Below are positions 27,111-34,665 of a stretch of 64,000 bases of DNA, one piece after another. The stretch is taken from the NCBI RefSeq assembly GCF_019468465.1, contig NZ_CP080519.1, positions 1,627,001-1,691,000 on the forward strand, in the 5' to 3' direction. The notes under the pieces are model-generated. The model was given only the letters and a program-made list of their open reading frames with translations, was not told the origin of the DNA and did not search any database. Source of the DNA: Amycolatopsis sp. DSM 110486 (lineage in GTDB: Bacteria > Actinomycetota > Actinomycetes > Mycobacteriales > Pseudonocardiaceae). The position numbers were made by a program, and so were the translations under genes. The first letter of the stretch is position 1, and every line of letters begins with the position of its first letter.

Positions 27111-28126
27111 ACCTTCACCAGCTTCCGGCGCCGCACCAGCACGATGAACACGGGCGCGCCGATCACGGCGGTCACGATGCCCACCTGCACCTCGGCCGGG
27201 CGCGCGATGACCCGGCCGATCACGTCGGCCACGAGCAGCAGCAACGGCGCCAGCAAAGCGGAGTACGGCAGGAGCCACCGGTGGTCGGGCCCGGTGATCA
27301 GCCGCGCGACGTGCGGCACGGTCAGCCCCACGAAGGCGATCGGGCCGGCGATGGCCGTCGCCGATCCACAGAGGACGACCACGGCGAGCGCGCAGACCGC
27401 CCGCGCCACGGCGACGTTCTGCCCGAGCCCGCGGGCGACGTCCTCACCCAGCGCCAGCGCGTTGAGCATCCGCGCGGACACCAGCGCGAGCACCACGCCG
27501 ACCACGATGAACGGCACGGCCTGCGTGATCGTCGACACGTCGCGCCCGGTCAGCGAGCCCACTTGCCAGAAGCGGAACTGGTCGAACGTGGTGGTGTCGG
27601 TGAGCAGCAGCCCGCTCGTCACCGATTGCAGCGCCGCGGTCACCGCGGCACCCGCGAGCGCCAGTTTCACCGGTGTGGCACCGACTCGCCCGAGCGCGCT
27701 GATCCCGTAGACGACCACGGCCGCGGCGGCCGCGCCGGCGAAGCCGAACCAGACGTATCCGGTGACGGTGGTGATACCGAGCGTGCTGATGCCCAGCACC
27801 ACGAACAGCGCGGCGCCCGCGTTCACGCCCAGCAGACCCGGGTCGGCGAGCGGATTGCGCGTGGCGCCTTGGATCACGGCGCCGGACAGTCCCAGTGCGA
27901 CACCCGCGAGCACGCCCACGAGCGTGCGCGGCAGGCGCAGCTCGTGCACCACGAGGTGATCGGGATTCGAGGCGTCGTAGTGGAACAAGGAGTCGAGGAC
28001 GGTGGCGAACGACAGCCCGCGCGATCCGACGGCGATGCTCAGCGCGGCGGCGAGCACGAGCGCCACCAGGAGCACCACGAGCCCCGCCGTCAGCGAGAGT
28101 GTTCTCGGGCGGGCTCTCTCGGCCAC
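27107..28126 (-). CDS. Fe-siderophore ABC transporter permease (FecC/FepD type), first gene of the operon
   Basis: 339 residues from a GTG. Family markers are LRLPRTLVGVLAGVALG and TRNPLADPGLLGVNAGA, and GLTVPHVARLITG near the C-terminus. An IdeR/DmdR-type iron box lies 28 bp upstream of the start, so the whole four-gene operon (permease, permease, ATPase, binding protein) is expected to be repressed by iron. Confidence 0.94.
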   Translation of the reverse strand: MAERARPRTLSLTAGLVVLLVALVLAAALSIAVGSRGLSFATVLDSLFHYDASNPDHLVVHELRLPRTLVGVLAGVALGLSGAVIQGATRNPLADPGLLGVNAGAALFVVLGISTLGITTVTGYVWFGFAGAAAAAVVVYGISALGRVGATPVKLALAGAAVTAALQSVTSGLLLTDTTTFDQFRFWQVGSLTGRDVSTITQAVPFIVVGVVLALVSARMLNALALGEDVARGLGQNVAVARAVCALAVVVLCGSATAIAGPIAFVGLTVPHVARLITGPDHRWLLPYSALLAPLLLLVADVIGRVIARPAEVQVGIVTAVIGAPVFIVLVRRRKLVKV

Positions 28127-28153
28127 AGTCGGTTACCTTCACTCACAGGACAT

Positions 28154-28172
28154 TTAGGCTTGGCTACCCTAC
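28154..28172. promoter_or_regulatory. Iron box (IdeR/DmdR binding site)
   Basis: TTAGGCTTGGCTACCCTAC matches the actinobacterial iron-box consensus TTAGGTTAGGCTAACCTAA at 15 of 19 positions. It lies immediately ahead of the siderophore importer operon. It predicts repression by an IdeR/DmdR1 homologue when Fe(II) is plentiful. Confidence 0.85.
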
Positions 28173-28281
28173 CCCGCGCGTGGCGCCGTCGTCGTGTGGC
28201 CATCACCACGGTCGTCGTGTGTCATCACCGCTACACCGCCTGGTGATTCCGCCATGGCGGGCGAAGCACCCGCGAAAGCCG

Positions 28282-28315
28282 AAAGGGGTCCGTCACCGTG
28301 ATGACGGACCCCTTT
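28282..28315. terminator. Terminator hairpin after lsr2
   Basis: A 14-bp perfect stem (AAAGGGGTCCGTCA with its complement) and a 6-nt loop, starting 15 bp after the lsr2 stop on the reverse strand. It separates lsr2 from the siderophore promoter region. Confidence 0.85.
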
Positions 28316-28330
28316 GACGGAAAGCTCAGC

Positions 28331-28750
28331 TCAGGCGTTGGCCTTCTTGCGCGGCGCACGCTTGCGGGCCGGCTTGGCGGGAGCCTCTTCGACCTCGTCG
28401 ATCTCTTCTTCACGCTCTTCGAACGCCTTCACGATCTCCGCGGGGAGCCGGCCCCGGTCGGACACCTTGAAACCGTTGACCTCGGCCCACTCCCGCATGA
28501 GGCGGTTGCGCTCCCGATCGGCGGCGGACGACGTCGCCCGCGGCGCCTGCCCGGCGGCCATGCGCACCTTGCGGCCCCCGACGCGGCGGGAAGCGGTGAC
28601 GTAGCGCGCGAGCTCATCACGAAGCGCGGCGGCGTTGTCTTCGGACAGATCGATCTCGTAACTCACACCGTCGAGGCTGAAGGGGACGGTCTGATCGGCA
28701 ATGCTGCCGTCGATGTCGTCCACCATCTCGACGTGAACCTTCTGCGCCAT
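28331..28750 (-). CDS. lsr2: Lsr2 nucleoid-associated protein
   Basis: 139 residues from the ATG at 28750. The N-terminal dimerisation domain begins MAQKVHVEMVDDIDG and includes FSLDGVSYEIDLS. The C-terminal DNA-binding part has the Lsr2 motif REWAEVNGFKVSDRGRLP, where RGR enters the minor groove of AT-rich DNA. The protein silences horizontally acquired, AT-rich genes. Compared with the 112-residue mycobacterial protein, it carries an extra acidic then Lys/Arg/Ala-rich tail (about 25 residues), which may add non-specific DNA contact. Monocistronic, with its own terminator. Confidence 0.95.
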   Translation of the reverse strand: MAQKVHVEMVDDIDGSIADQTVPFSLDGVSYEIDLSEDNAAALRDELARYVTASRRVGGRKVRMAAGQAPRATSSAADRERNRLMREWAEVNGFKVSDRGRLPAEIVKAFEEREEEIDEVEEAPAKPARKRAPRKKANA

Positions 28751-28807
28751 GGTTCGTCGTTCCTTCACCTTCTACAGGACGTGCCTGGGGGAACCCTATC
28801 GTGTCGA

Positions 28808-29386
28808 CTAATGTCGCGCGGTGCTGGACACCCATTCCTCTCTGGACAGCGCGTACTCGACATCGCCGTGTTCCGCGCCTTCCAGGTATTCCGGCCACTC
28901 GAGGAAGAAGGTGCGCACGAGCTTGAGCCCCGCCTTCTCGAGCACGCGACGGGAACGGGTGTTGACCGTCATCGTCGTCGCGACGACCCGCTCGGCACCG
29001 AGTTCCGCGAATGCCTTGCGGAGCACCGCTTGCAGCCCTTCCGTCGCGAACCCGCGCCCCCACACCGCCGGCAGCAGGCGGTAGCCGACTTCGGTACCGC
29101 CTCCCCCGAGTTCGCGGCTCGCCGCCGGCCGCACCGAGAACCACCCGGCGAATTGGTCCGTCCCCGAATTCACGGCGGCGAAACACCCGAGTCCCGCGGG
29201 CAGATCCCGGTATTCCGCGAGGAAACCCGGAAGTGTCGTGTCCTCGACGACTTCACGCGACACCGGACGGCCGTCGTCGATGAAGCGCATCACCTCGGGA
29301 TCACCGTGGAGATCCGCGAGCGCGCCGGCGTCGGCGGGCGTGAACCGGCGCAGCCGCAGTCGCGGCGTTTCGGTCCACGTGGCCAT
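28808..29386 (-). CDS. GNAT-family N-acetyltransferase (RimJ/RimL type)
   Basis: 192 residues from the ATG at 29386 (MATWTETPRLRLRRF); an upstream in-frame GTG adds 12 residues but is less typical. The N-terminal ETPRLRLRRFTPADAGAL and acetyl-CoA motif LPAVWGRGFATEGLQAVL, followed by VNTRSRRVLEKAGL, identify the RimJ/RimL class that acetylates protein N-termini or small amines. Substrate unknown. Confidence 0.9.
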   Translation of the reverse strand: MATWTETPRLRLRRFTPADAGALADLHGDPEVMRFIDDGRPVSREVVEDTTLPGFLAEYRDLPAGLGCFAAVNSGTDQFAGWFSVRPAASRELGGGGTEVGYRLLPAVWGRGFATEGLQAVLRKAFAELGAERVVATTMTVNTRSRRVLEKAGLKLVRTFFLEWPEYLEGAEHGDVEYALSREEWVSSTARH

Positions 29387-29475
29387 GGCGGGGATTGGAC
29401 CAGTGCGGCCGTCCGAACGCAAGGGGCATTTCCGAACTGTGGCCCCCTGCCGGAAAAATCGTCGCGAAAATGTGT

Positions 29476-29874
29476 TCAGTCGCGCGTGAAGCCGCCCAGG
29501 TGCTGCGGGAAGACGGTGATCGGCACGCCCGCGCCGGCCAGGTCGCGCAGCATCGTCAGGATCGCCTCGGTGGGCGTGCCGTGGACGCGGATGTTCGTGG
29601 TGGCCGTGAGGTTCTCGCGGAACTCCGGGTCGGCGTGCTCGGTGAGCACGCGCATGTGGTGCTCGAACGAGTCGGTGTCCGGGTGGACCTGCACGAACTC
29701 GACCTCGGTGCCGTCGGCGCTCGCGTACTCGTGGAACGCGATCAGCCGCGGCTCGTGATCGTCCACGAACCGGGCCCAGCCGGGCGCGCGGCCCGACTCG
29801 GCGTCGAACCTGCCGGGGACCACGCTGTTGGTGGCGATGAAGACGAACGGTCCGGTCACGGTGACCACCTCCAC
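29476..29874 (-). CDS. Hypothetical protein, possible ferredoxin-like (ABM/YciI-type) fold
   Basis: 132 residues from a GTG; several in-frame GTG codons at 29859-29874 make the start uncertain, one of them spaced 8 bp from GGAGG. Strand-rich sequence with FVQVHPDTDSFEHHMRVL recalls dimeric alpha/beta-barrel proteins such as antibiotic-biosynthesis-monooxygenase-like families, but I do not recognise it firmly. A near-palindrome shared with the promoter of the TetR gene at 52718 lies just upstream, suggesting TetR-type control. Confidence 0.75.
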   Translation of the reverse strand: MEVVTVTGPFVFIATNSVVPGRFDAESGRAPGWARFVDDHEPRLIAFHEYASADGTEVEFVQVHPDTDSFEHHMRVLTEHADPEFRENLTATTNIRVHGTPTEAILTMLRDLAGAGVPITVFPQHLGGFTRD

Positions 29875-29883
29875 CTACTATCC

Positions 29884-29895
29884 AACCAGTTGGTT
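29884..29895. promoter_or_regulatory. TetR-type operator candidate
   Basis: AACCA-GT-TGGTT is a perfect inverted repeat with a 2-bp centre, 10-21 bp upstream of the hypothetical gene start. The 11-bp core ACCAGTTGGTT recurs exactly at 52693-52703, upstream of a TetR gene 23 kb away. Confidence 0.6.
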
Positions 29896-29954
29896 ACTTG
29901 ATTCGCCACTGGGACGACCGTCGCGTCGGACACAGCAGGCAGGCCAGGAAACGG

Positions 29955-29992
29955 CCGAAGGCCACCGGGTTCGGAAACCCGGTGGCCTTCGG
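29955..29992. terminator. Strong terminator hairpin after the phospholipase gene
   Basis: A perfect 17-bp stem (CCGAAGGCCACCGGGTT and its complement) with a 4-nt CGGA loop. It lies 37 bp after the stop of the phospholipase C-type gene on the reverse strand and ends the EfeO-EfeB-phospholipase operon. Confidence 0.88.
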
Positions 29993-30028
29993 AACTGGGT
30001 ACTACTGGTGTTCGGTCCTACGCGATGT

Positions 30029-31669
30029 TCAGTGGTGCCCGTTCTTGACGACCGCACCCGTCTTCGGGTCCAGCGGCAGCTTGCTCGCCTGCGGGTACCA
30101 GAAGTTGAACATGTTCCACAGCCCGCCGGCGCGGGAGTCGAACGACGACCCCCCGACGCGACCGGTGAACCAGTTGTCCTCCACGAACTGCAGCACCGAG
30201 GTCTGGTCGGTGCGGGTGTGGTCGACGAAGTTCACCTTGCTGTAGGGCGAGATGACCTGCAGCGGCAGACGCGGGCCGTAACCGCAGCGGTCCGCGGTCG
30301 TGCCCAGCTTGGTGTTGGTGCCGGTGCAGACCGACTGGTCCTGCGCGGCGTCGTTCGACCCGTTGATGATCGTGGACTTCTGGTGGTCGTACCAGCCGTC
30401 CGAGTCGTCGTAGGCGAGGACGATCGCGGTGGACTTCCACTCCGGCGACTGCTGGATCTTGTTGATCTCGCTGACCACGAACTGCTGCTCGTCGAGCGGG
30501 TCGGAGTTGGCCGCGTGCGCGTCCTCGTAGGCCGGGGCCTTGAGGTAGCTCACGGCGGGCATCGAGCCGGCCTTCAGAGAAGCGTCGAAGTCGCTGATGT
30601 CGTACTGGTGGTTGGCCTGGTCGGTCTGACCGATGGCCTGCACCGAGGACGGCGGCAGGTGGTGCGGGTTCGACGTCGACTTGTAGTACGAGAACGCGTT
30701 GTGGTGCGGGCTGTAGTCCGTCACCGGGATGCCGCCGACGTTGTTGTGTTGCTGGCCGCAGACCGCGAACCCGTTCTGGGTGCCGGTCGGCTTGAAGCCA
30801 CCCTGGAACCAGCCCCAGGTCACGTGGCGCTGGTTCAGCATGTCACCGATGTTCTTGCCCTGCAGCGAGGCGAGGTTGTCGGTGGCGGTGTGGTTCTTGT
30901 CCGAGCAGTCGTCGTACGCCGGGTCCGGGTCGTTGATGACCGTGCCGATCCCCTTCTTGTCGGGGGAAACGACGGCGTACGAGTCGGTGGTCGGCTGGTG
31001 CGTCACCGAGGTGAGCGCCTGCGCCCCGCCCGTCTGCCCGGAGATCAGGTTGAGCGCACCGGGGGTCGACGGGCCGAAGTTCGTGTTGTAGGAGTTGTCG
31101 CTCATCGCGTAGTTCTGAGCGTAGTTCCACATGCCCGTGACGGTGTTGCCGTCGTAGTAGTCCATGACCAGGCCCGGCTCGCCGAAGAGGATCGGCTGCC
31201 CCGTGCACTTGTCGGTCTCGGTCTTCTCGACGAACTTGTCCATCTTGCCGCCGTTGAACGCCGCCTGCTCAGCACCGTAGCTGTGGTTCTGGTCGCAGGT
31301 GAGCGCCTGGTCGGGGGAAAGGCGCTTCGGGTCGTAGGCGTTGGGGTTGTTGTTCAGCAGCTTCTTGTCGAGGCCGTTGACCTTCGGGGTGTTCTTCGCG
31401 GCCTTGAACGGCGTGCCGTCCTGGTTGGTCGCGTTGGGATAGGTGCCGAAGTAGTGGTCGAACGAGATGTTCTCGCCGAAGATCACCACGACGTGCTTGA
31501 TCGGGGTGAGCGTCGGCAGCCACGACGCCGGCAGCGTGTGCAGCGCCTGGGCGTCTGCGGTCGACGCCGCGGAGCCGGTGACGATCGCCAACACGGCGGC
31601 CGAAGCCAGCGCACCCGCGCCGATCAGCCCGCGTGAACGGCGACGCCGTCTGCCGATTCCTTTGTCCAC
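30029..31669 (-). CDS. Secreted phospholipase C / acid phosphatase-type phosphoesterase
   Basis: 546 residues from the GTG at 31669, 8 bp after AGGAGG. The signal region is Arg-rich then hydrophobic (LIGAGALASAAVLAIVTG), Sec or Tat. The phosphoesterase family (PF04185) core is clear: IKHVVVIFGENISFDHYFGT with metal ligands, NDPDPAYDDCSDKNH, and IVLAYDDSDGWYDHQ. It releases phosphate or head groups from phospholipids or phosphate esters outside the cell. It lies 59 bp after efeB, so is probably co-transcribed with the EfeO/EfeB pair. Confidence 0.92.
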   Translation of the reverse strand: MDKGIGRRRRRSRGLIGAGALASAAVLAIVTGSAASTADAQALHTLPASWLPTLTPIKHVVVIFGENISFDHYFGTYPNATNQDGTPFKAAKNTPKVNGLDKKLLNNNPNAYDPKRLSPDQALTCDQNHSYGAEQAAFNGGKMDKFVEKTETDKCTGQPILFGEPGLVMDYYDGNTVTGMWNYAQNYAMSDNSYNTNFGPSTPGALNLISGQTGGAQALTSVTHQPTTDSYAVVSPDKKGIGTVINDPDPAYDDCSDKNHTATDNLASLQGKNIGDMLNQRHVTWGWFQGGFKPTGTQNGFAVCGQQHNNVGGIPVTDYSPHHNAFSYYKSTSNPHHLPPSSVQAIGQTDQANHQYDISDFDASLKAGSMPAVSYLKAPAYEDAHAANSDPLDEQQFVVSEINKIQQSPEWKSTAIVLAYDDSDGWYDHQKSTIINGSNDAAQDQSVCTGTNTKLGTTADRCGYGPRLPLQVISPYSKVNFVDHTRTDQTSVLQFVEDNWFTGRVGGSSFDSRAGGLWNMFNFWYPQASKLPLDPKTGAVVKNGHH

Positions 31670-31728
31670 TGGGGAATCCTCCTGATTTCGATGACTTCGT
31701 GGTGGGAACTGCAACTGCGGGAACACGG

Positions 31729-32952
31729 TCAGGCCAACAAAGCCCGGCCGTAGTGGTCGTCGGGACCGGTCACCCCCGGCAGCGCCAGGAAGTAGCCGCC
31801 ACCGAACGGGGAGATGTAATCGACCAGCGGCTCGTCGATGAGCCGCTTCTGGACCGCCTCGAACTGACGCTCGAGGTCCTGCTGGTAGCAGGCGAAGATC
31901 AGGCCCATGTCCAGGTTGCCGTTGGTGTCCACGCCGCGGTCGTAGTTGACCGCGCGGCGCAGGATCCGGCTGGAATCCGTCTCCGGCTTGCGAGGGTTCG
32001 CCATGCGGATGTGGCTCGTGAGGGGGATGACGGTGCCGACGGGGTCGTCGGCGTACTTCGGCACGTCCTGTTCTTCGGCGCCGTCGAGGGGCGCGCCGGT
32101 GTCGCGACGGCGGCCGAACATGTTCTCCTGCTCGGTCAGCGACACGCGGTCCCAGAACTCGACGAGCATCCGGATCAGCCGCACGACCTGGTAGCTGCCG
32201 CCCTTGGTCCACGCGGGCTCGCCGCTGCCCTCGCCGAGCCAGACCAGCTTGTCGTACTCGGCGTCGGTCGGGTTCGAGATGCCGTCCTTGAAGCCCATGA
32301 GGTTGCGCGGGGTGCCGGAAGGCCGCGGCTGCGAGGCGAAACCGTTGATCTTCCAGCGCAGCTGCATCCCGCCGCGGGTGGCGCGGGCGATGTCGCGCAG
32401 CGCGTGAAGCACGGTGTCGGTGTTGTCCGCCGAAAGTACGAGCGACAGGTCCCCGTCGCACTGCGCGGCGTCGAGCGCGTCGTTGGGGAACATCGTCATC
32501 GGCTTGAGCTTCTTCGGCTTGAGCGCCGCGAGACCGTAGCGGTCGTCGAACAGCGACGAGCCCACGCCGAGCACCACGCCGAGGTTGCCCGCCGGCACGA
32601 CCGGGCCCAGCACACCGGAGTCGGCGGGCGGCGCGGTGATGCCGAGCGCCGCCGGGGCGCCGCCGGTGGTGAGGAAGCGGGCGCGGTCGGTGATCTCCTT
32701 GAACAGGTCCGTGAGCTCGGCCTTGTTGTCGGCGACGACGTCGAACGACGCCACCACGCTCTGCGCGGGCGGCCGGCGCACGATCGCGGCCTGGCGGTCG
32801 CCGTGGAACGCGACGGAACCGGAGTCGGCGGCGCTCGCGGCGACCGAGCCGACCCCCACGCCCGCGGCGGCGGTCAGGCCGGCGCCGACGACGGTGCGGC
32901 GCAGGAACGTCCGGCGGGAAGACTCCCCCGGCTGGGCTGGTTTGGCGGTCAC
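31729..32952 (-). CDS. efeB: EfeB: Tat-exported Dyp-type haem peroxidase
   Basis: 407 residues from the GTG at 32952, which overlaps the efeO stop by 4 bp. The twin-arginine signal is SSRRTFLRRTVVGAG. The Dyp fold shows the distal GFKDGISNP (catalytic Asp) and the proximal haem His in LTSHIRMANPRK. In EfeUOB systems EfeB is periplasmic or extracellular and oxidises Fe(II) or acts on haem to supply iron. No EfeU permease accompanies it in this window. Confidence 0.94.
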   Translation of the reverse strand: MTAKPAQPGESSRRTFLRRTVVGAGLTAAAGVGVGSVAASAADSGSVAFHGDRQAAIVRRPPAQSVVASFDVVADNKAELTDLFKEITDRARFLTTGGAPAALGITAPPADSGVLGPVVPAGNLGVVLGVGSSLFDDRYGLAALKPKKLKPMTMFPNDALDAAQCDGDLSLVLSADNTDTVLHALRDIARATRGGMQLRWKINGFASQPRPSGTPRNLMGFKDGISNPTDAEYDKLVWLGEGSGEPAWTKGGSYQVVRLIRMLVEFWDRVSLTEQENMFGRRRDTGAPLDGAEEQDVPKYADDPVGTVIPLTSHIRMANPRKPETDSSRILRRAVNYDRGVDTNGNLDMGLIFACYQQDLERQFEAVQKRLIDEPLVDYISPFGGGYFLALPGVTGPDDHYGRALLA

Positions 32953-34124
32953 GAAACCCTCCTGGGTTCGGCGATGGCCGCGATCGGGGCGAGCCGCTCG
33001 GTGAGCTCGCTGACGTCGGCGTTGATCTTCTGGCGTTGCGGCGCGGTGAGCGCGGACACGGGCGTCCACGAACCGTCGGGCTTCCGGGCGCCGTCGAGGG
33101 TCGCTTCGGTCCGCTTCATCCAACTGTCCACACCGGACAGTTCGGGGTAGCGCGGGGCGAGCACCGGACGCAGGACGTCGAGCACGGTCTGCACGCCGTC
33201 GAGATTCGCCCGCGTGGTGGCGAGGTTGGTGCCGCTGCCGTAGTCGGTCTTGGCGGTGAGCTCGAACTGCAGGGCGTTCTCCACGATCTCGTGGGCGCGC
33301 AGGCCGAGGTCGTTCGAGTCGACCTGGCTCTGGGGGAAGGCCGTGCGCAGGTTCTGCACGTCGGAGGCCAACTGGTCGACGACGCCGCCGAGCGAGCCCA
33401 TGTCCTCGTTGTGCCAGAGGCCGTACTCGAGGCGGTGGAAGCCGGTGAAGTCCGGGTCGGAGGTGCCGCCGGGCAGGCCGGCGGTCGTGCCGTTGATGGC
33501 GCCGTCGGAGTCGCCGAACGCGTCGTACGCGGCGCCGAGGCGCTCGTAGGTCAGGTGCGCAGTGAGCCAGGTGGACTCAGCGGCGCCGCGGTCGCCGCGG
33601 TGCACGGCGTCCTTGAGCGCGCCGACGTCGGTGACCAGCGTGTCGAGCCCCTGCGTCACCTTGGCCTCGTAGACCTTGAGCGGCTGCAGGAGGTCGTTCT
33701 GCGTCACCGCCGCGACACCCGGGCCGCGCTCGGCGCCGCCACTGACGGTCGTCGTCGGGCCCACGATCGCGGAGGAGTCCTCCGGAAGGCACCGGAAGGC
33801 GTACGGTCCATTACCGAGCGTCACTGACATCGGCCTGATCGTCCCCGTGCCGAGACCCTCGACCTCGCCGTAGATCACGCCGGTCTTCGGGTCGATCAGA
33901 TCGACCTCCGACGTGACGGCGCCAGTGTTGTGGAGGTTGAAGATTTGCGGGCCCGGCTTGGGGTCCGTCCAGCCCTGACCACAGGCGGAGCGGGAGATCT
34001 GGATCTCCGGATCCTGCGCGGACGCCCCGTCGGGCCAGACCGCGAAGGCGATTCCCACGGCAGCGGCGGCGACCACGACACCCGCGGCCCCCACTACCCA
34101 ACGGGCACGTACAGACCCCGGCAC
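32949..34124 (-). CDS. efeO: EfeO: iron-uptake cupredoxin/M75 protein
   Basis: 391 residues from the GTG at 34124 (spaced 7 bp from AGGAG); the open frame runs 27 codons further upstream. An N-terminal membrane helix (WVVGAAGVVVAAAAVGIAFA) is followed by a cupredoxin-like domain (~40-135) and an M75/imelysin-like domain with the HxxE metal motif in GFHRLEYGLWHNED. It is the extracellular iron-binding partner of EfeB. First gene of the operon. Confidence 0.93.
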   Translation of the reverse strand: MPGSVRARWVVGAAGVVVAAAAVGIAFAVWPDGASAQDPEIQISRSACGQGWTDPKPGPQIFNLHNTGAVTSEVDLIDPKTGVIYGEVEGLGTGTIRPMSVTLGNGPYAFRCLPEDSSAIVGPTTTVSGGAERGPGVAAVTQNDLLQPLKVYEAKVTQGLDTLVTDVGALKDAVHRGDRGAAESTWLTAHLTYERLGAAYDAFGDSDGAINGTTAGLPGGTSDPDFTGFHRLEYGLWHNEDMGSLGGVVDQLASDVQNLRTAFPQSQVDSNDLGLRAHEIVENALQFELTAKTDYGSGTNLATTRANLDGVQTVLDVLRPVLAPRYPELSGVDSWMKRTEATLDGARKPDGSWTPVSALTAPQRQKINADVSELTERLAPIAAIAEPRRVS

Positions 34125-34450
34125 GCGCACACTCCTGCCACTCGATCGGACTACCGGGAGGGAATTATGCGTGCGGAACGTGAAGAAACAGGGGGTCGAG
34201 ACCACCTCCCGCCCGGGAATTCACCAGGACTTCAACCAAAAACCGATGAAATCGGATATAAGGACCAAAGCACCGAGCGACGTTAAGTCCTTTTCAGCAC
34301 ATATGGTGGATTTCTGCGGCACGTGAACACCGCCACCACCGTCTCTGAACCAAGCGGCCTCCTCGCCTCGGCCACGCAGCCCAGGAATGGGTCCCTTTCC
34401 CGGAAGGTCAGAGAGCCACGGCAGGCGCACCCGCCAAAGCCGACCCACAC

Positions 34451-34545
34451 GCGAGATCGCGCCGGTTTCCGGATTGGGGCGGTGCGATCGGCCGGCGGCC
34501 GATCCGACCGCCCCAATCCGGAAACCGGCTCAAAGGCGATCTCGC
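34451..34545. repeat. Long inverted repeat (hairpin with ~41 paired bases)
   Basis: Read outward from a GGC loop at 34494-34496: an 8-bp perfect stem, a 2-bp mismatch, a 23-bp perfect stem (34461-34483 with 34507-34529, core GCCGGTTTCCGGATTGG), then after a 6-nt bulge on one side a 10-bp perfect outer stem (34451-34460 with 34536-34545). It is far longer than the terminators in this window and sits between divergent genes, so ordinary termination is unlikely. It could be a structured leader RNA, a small RNA, or a palindromic mobile remnant. Confidence 0.85.
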
Positions 34546-34547
34546 AC

Positions 34548-34566
34548 GCCCCGGCGGAGCCGGGGC
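34548..34566. repeat. Second hairpin adjoining the long inverted repeat
   Basis: GCCCCGGC-GGA-GCCGGGGC has a perfect 8-bp stem and a 3-nt loop, two bases after the long inverted repeat and about 100 bp before the RraA-like start. If transcribed forward, both hairpins lie in the 5' leader of the RraA-SDR-Nudix mRNA. Confidence 0.7.
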
Positions 34567-34665
34567 CAAAGACATTGCGCGCGCGTCGCGGACGCGGTTG
34601 GCTCGGGTGGTGACCCCGCCACCCGGCAACGTCTTCCAGCTCGCTGCGAGAAAGGCCTGAAGGAA

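Larger units (their letters stand above)
34125..34665. other. Divergent intergenic region, 541 bp, no gene but strong secondary structure
   Basis: The region between efeO and the RraA-like gene has short open frames only, none protein-like. The half near efeO is relatively AT-rich (around 34190-34320) and probably holds the efeO promoter; I saw no good iron box there. The other half carries two inverted repeats (34451-34545 and 34548-34566) and a third weaker one (GGGTGG...CCACCC, near 34600). Confidence 0.7.

Noticed and set aside
27280..28246. 321-codon forward frame opposite the siderophore permease
   Set aside because: Antisense shadow; the permease on the reverse strand has membrane helices and FecCD motifs.
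34125..34450. Iron box ahead of efeO
   Set aside because: I looked for TTAGGTTAGGCTAACCTAA-like sequence on both strands and found nothing close to the quality of the site at 28154.
34323..34613. Short forward open frame in the efeO-RraA gap
   Set aside because: It runs through the long inverted repeat and its protein is a repeat translation with no family resemblance; the structure explains the sequence better.
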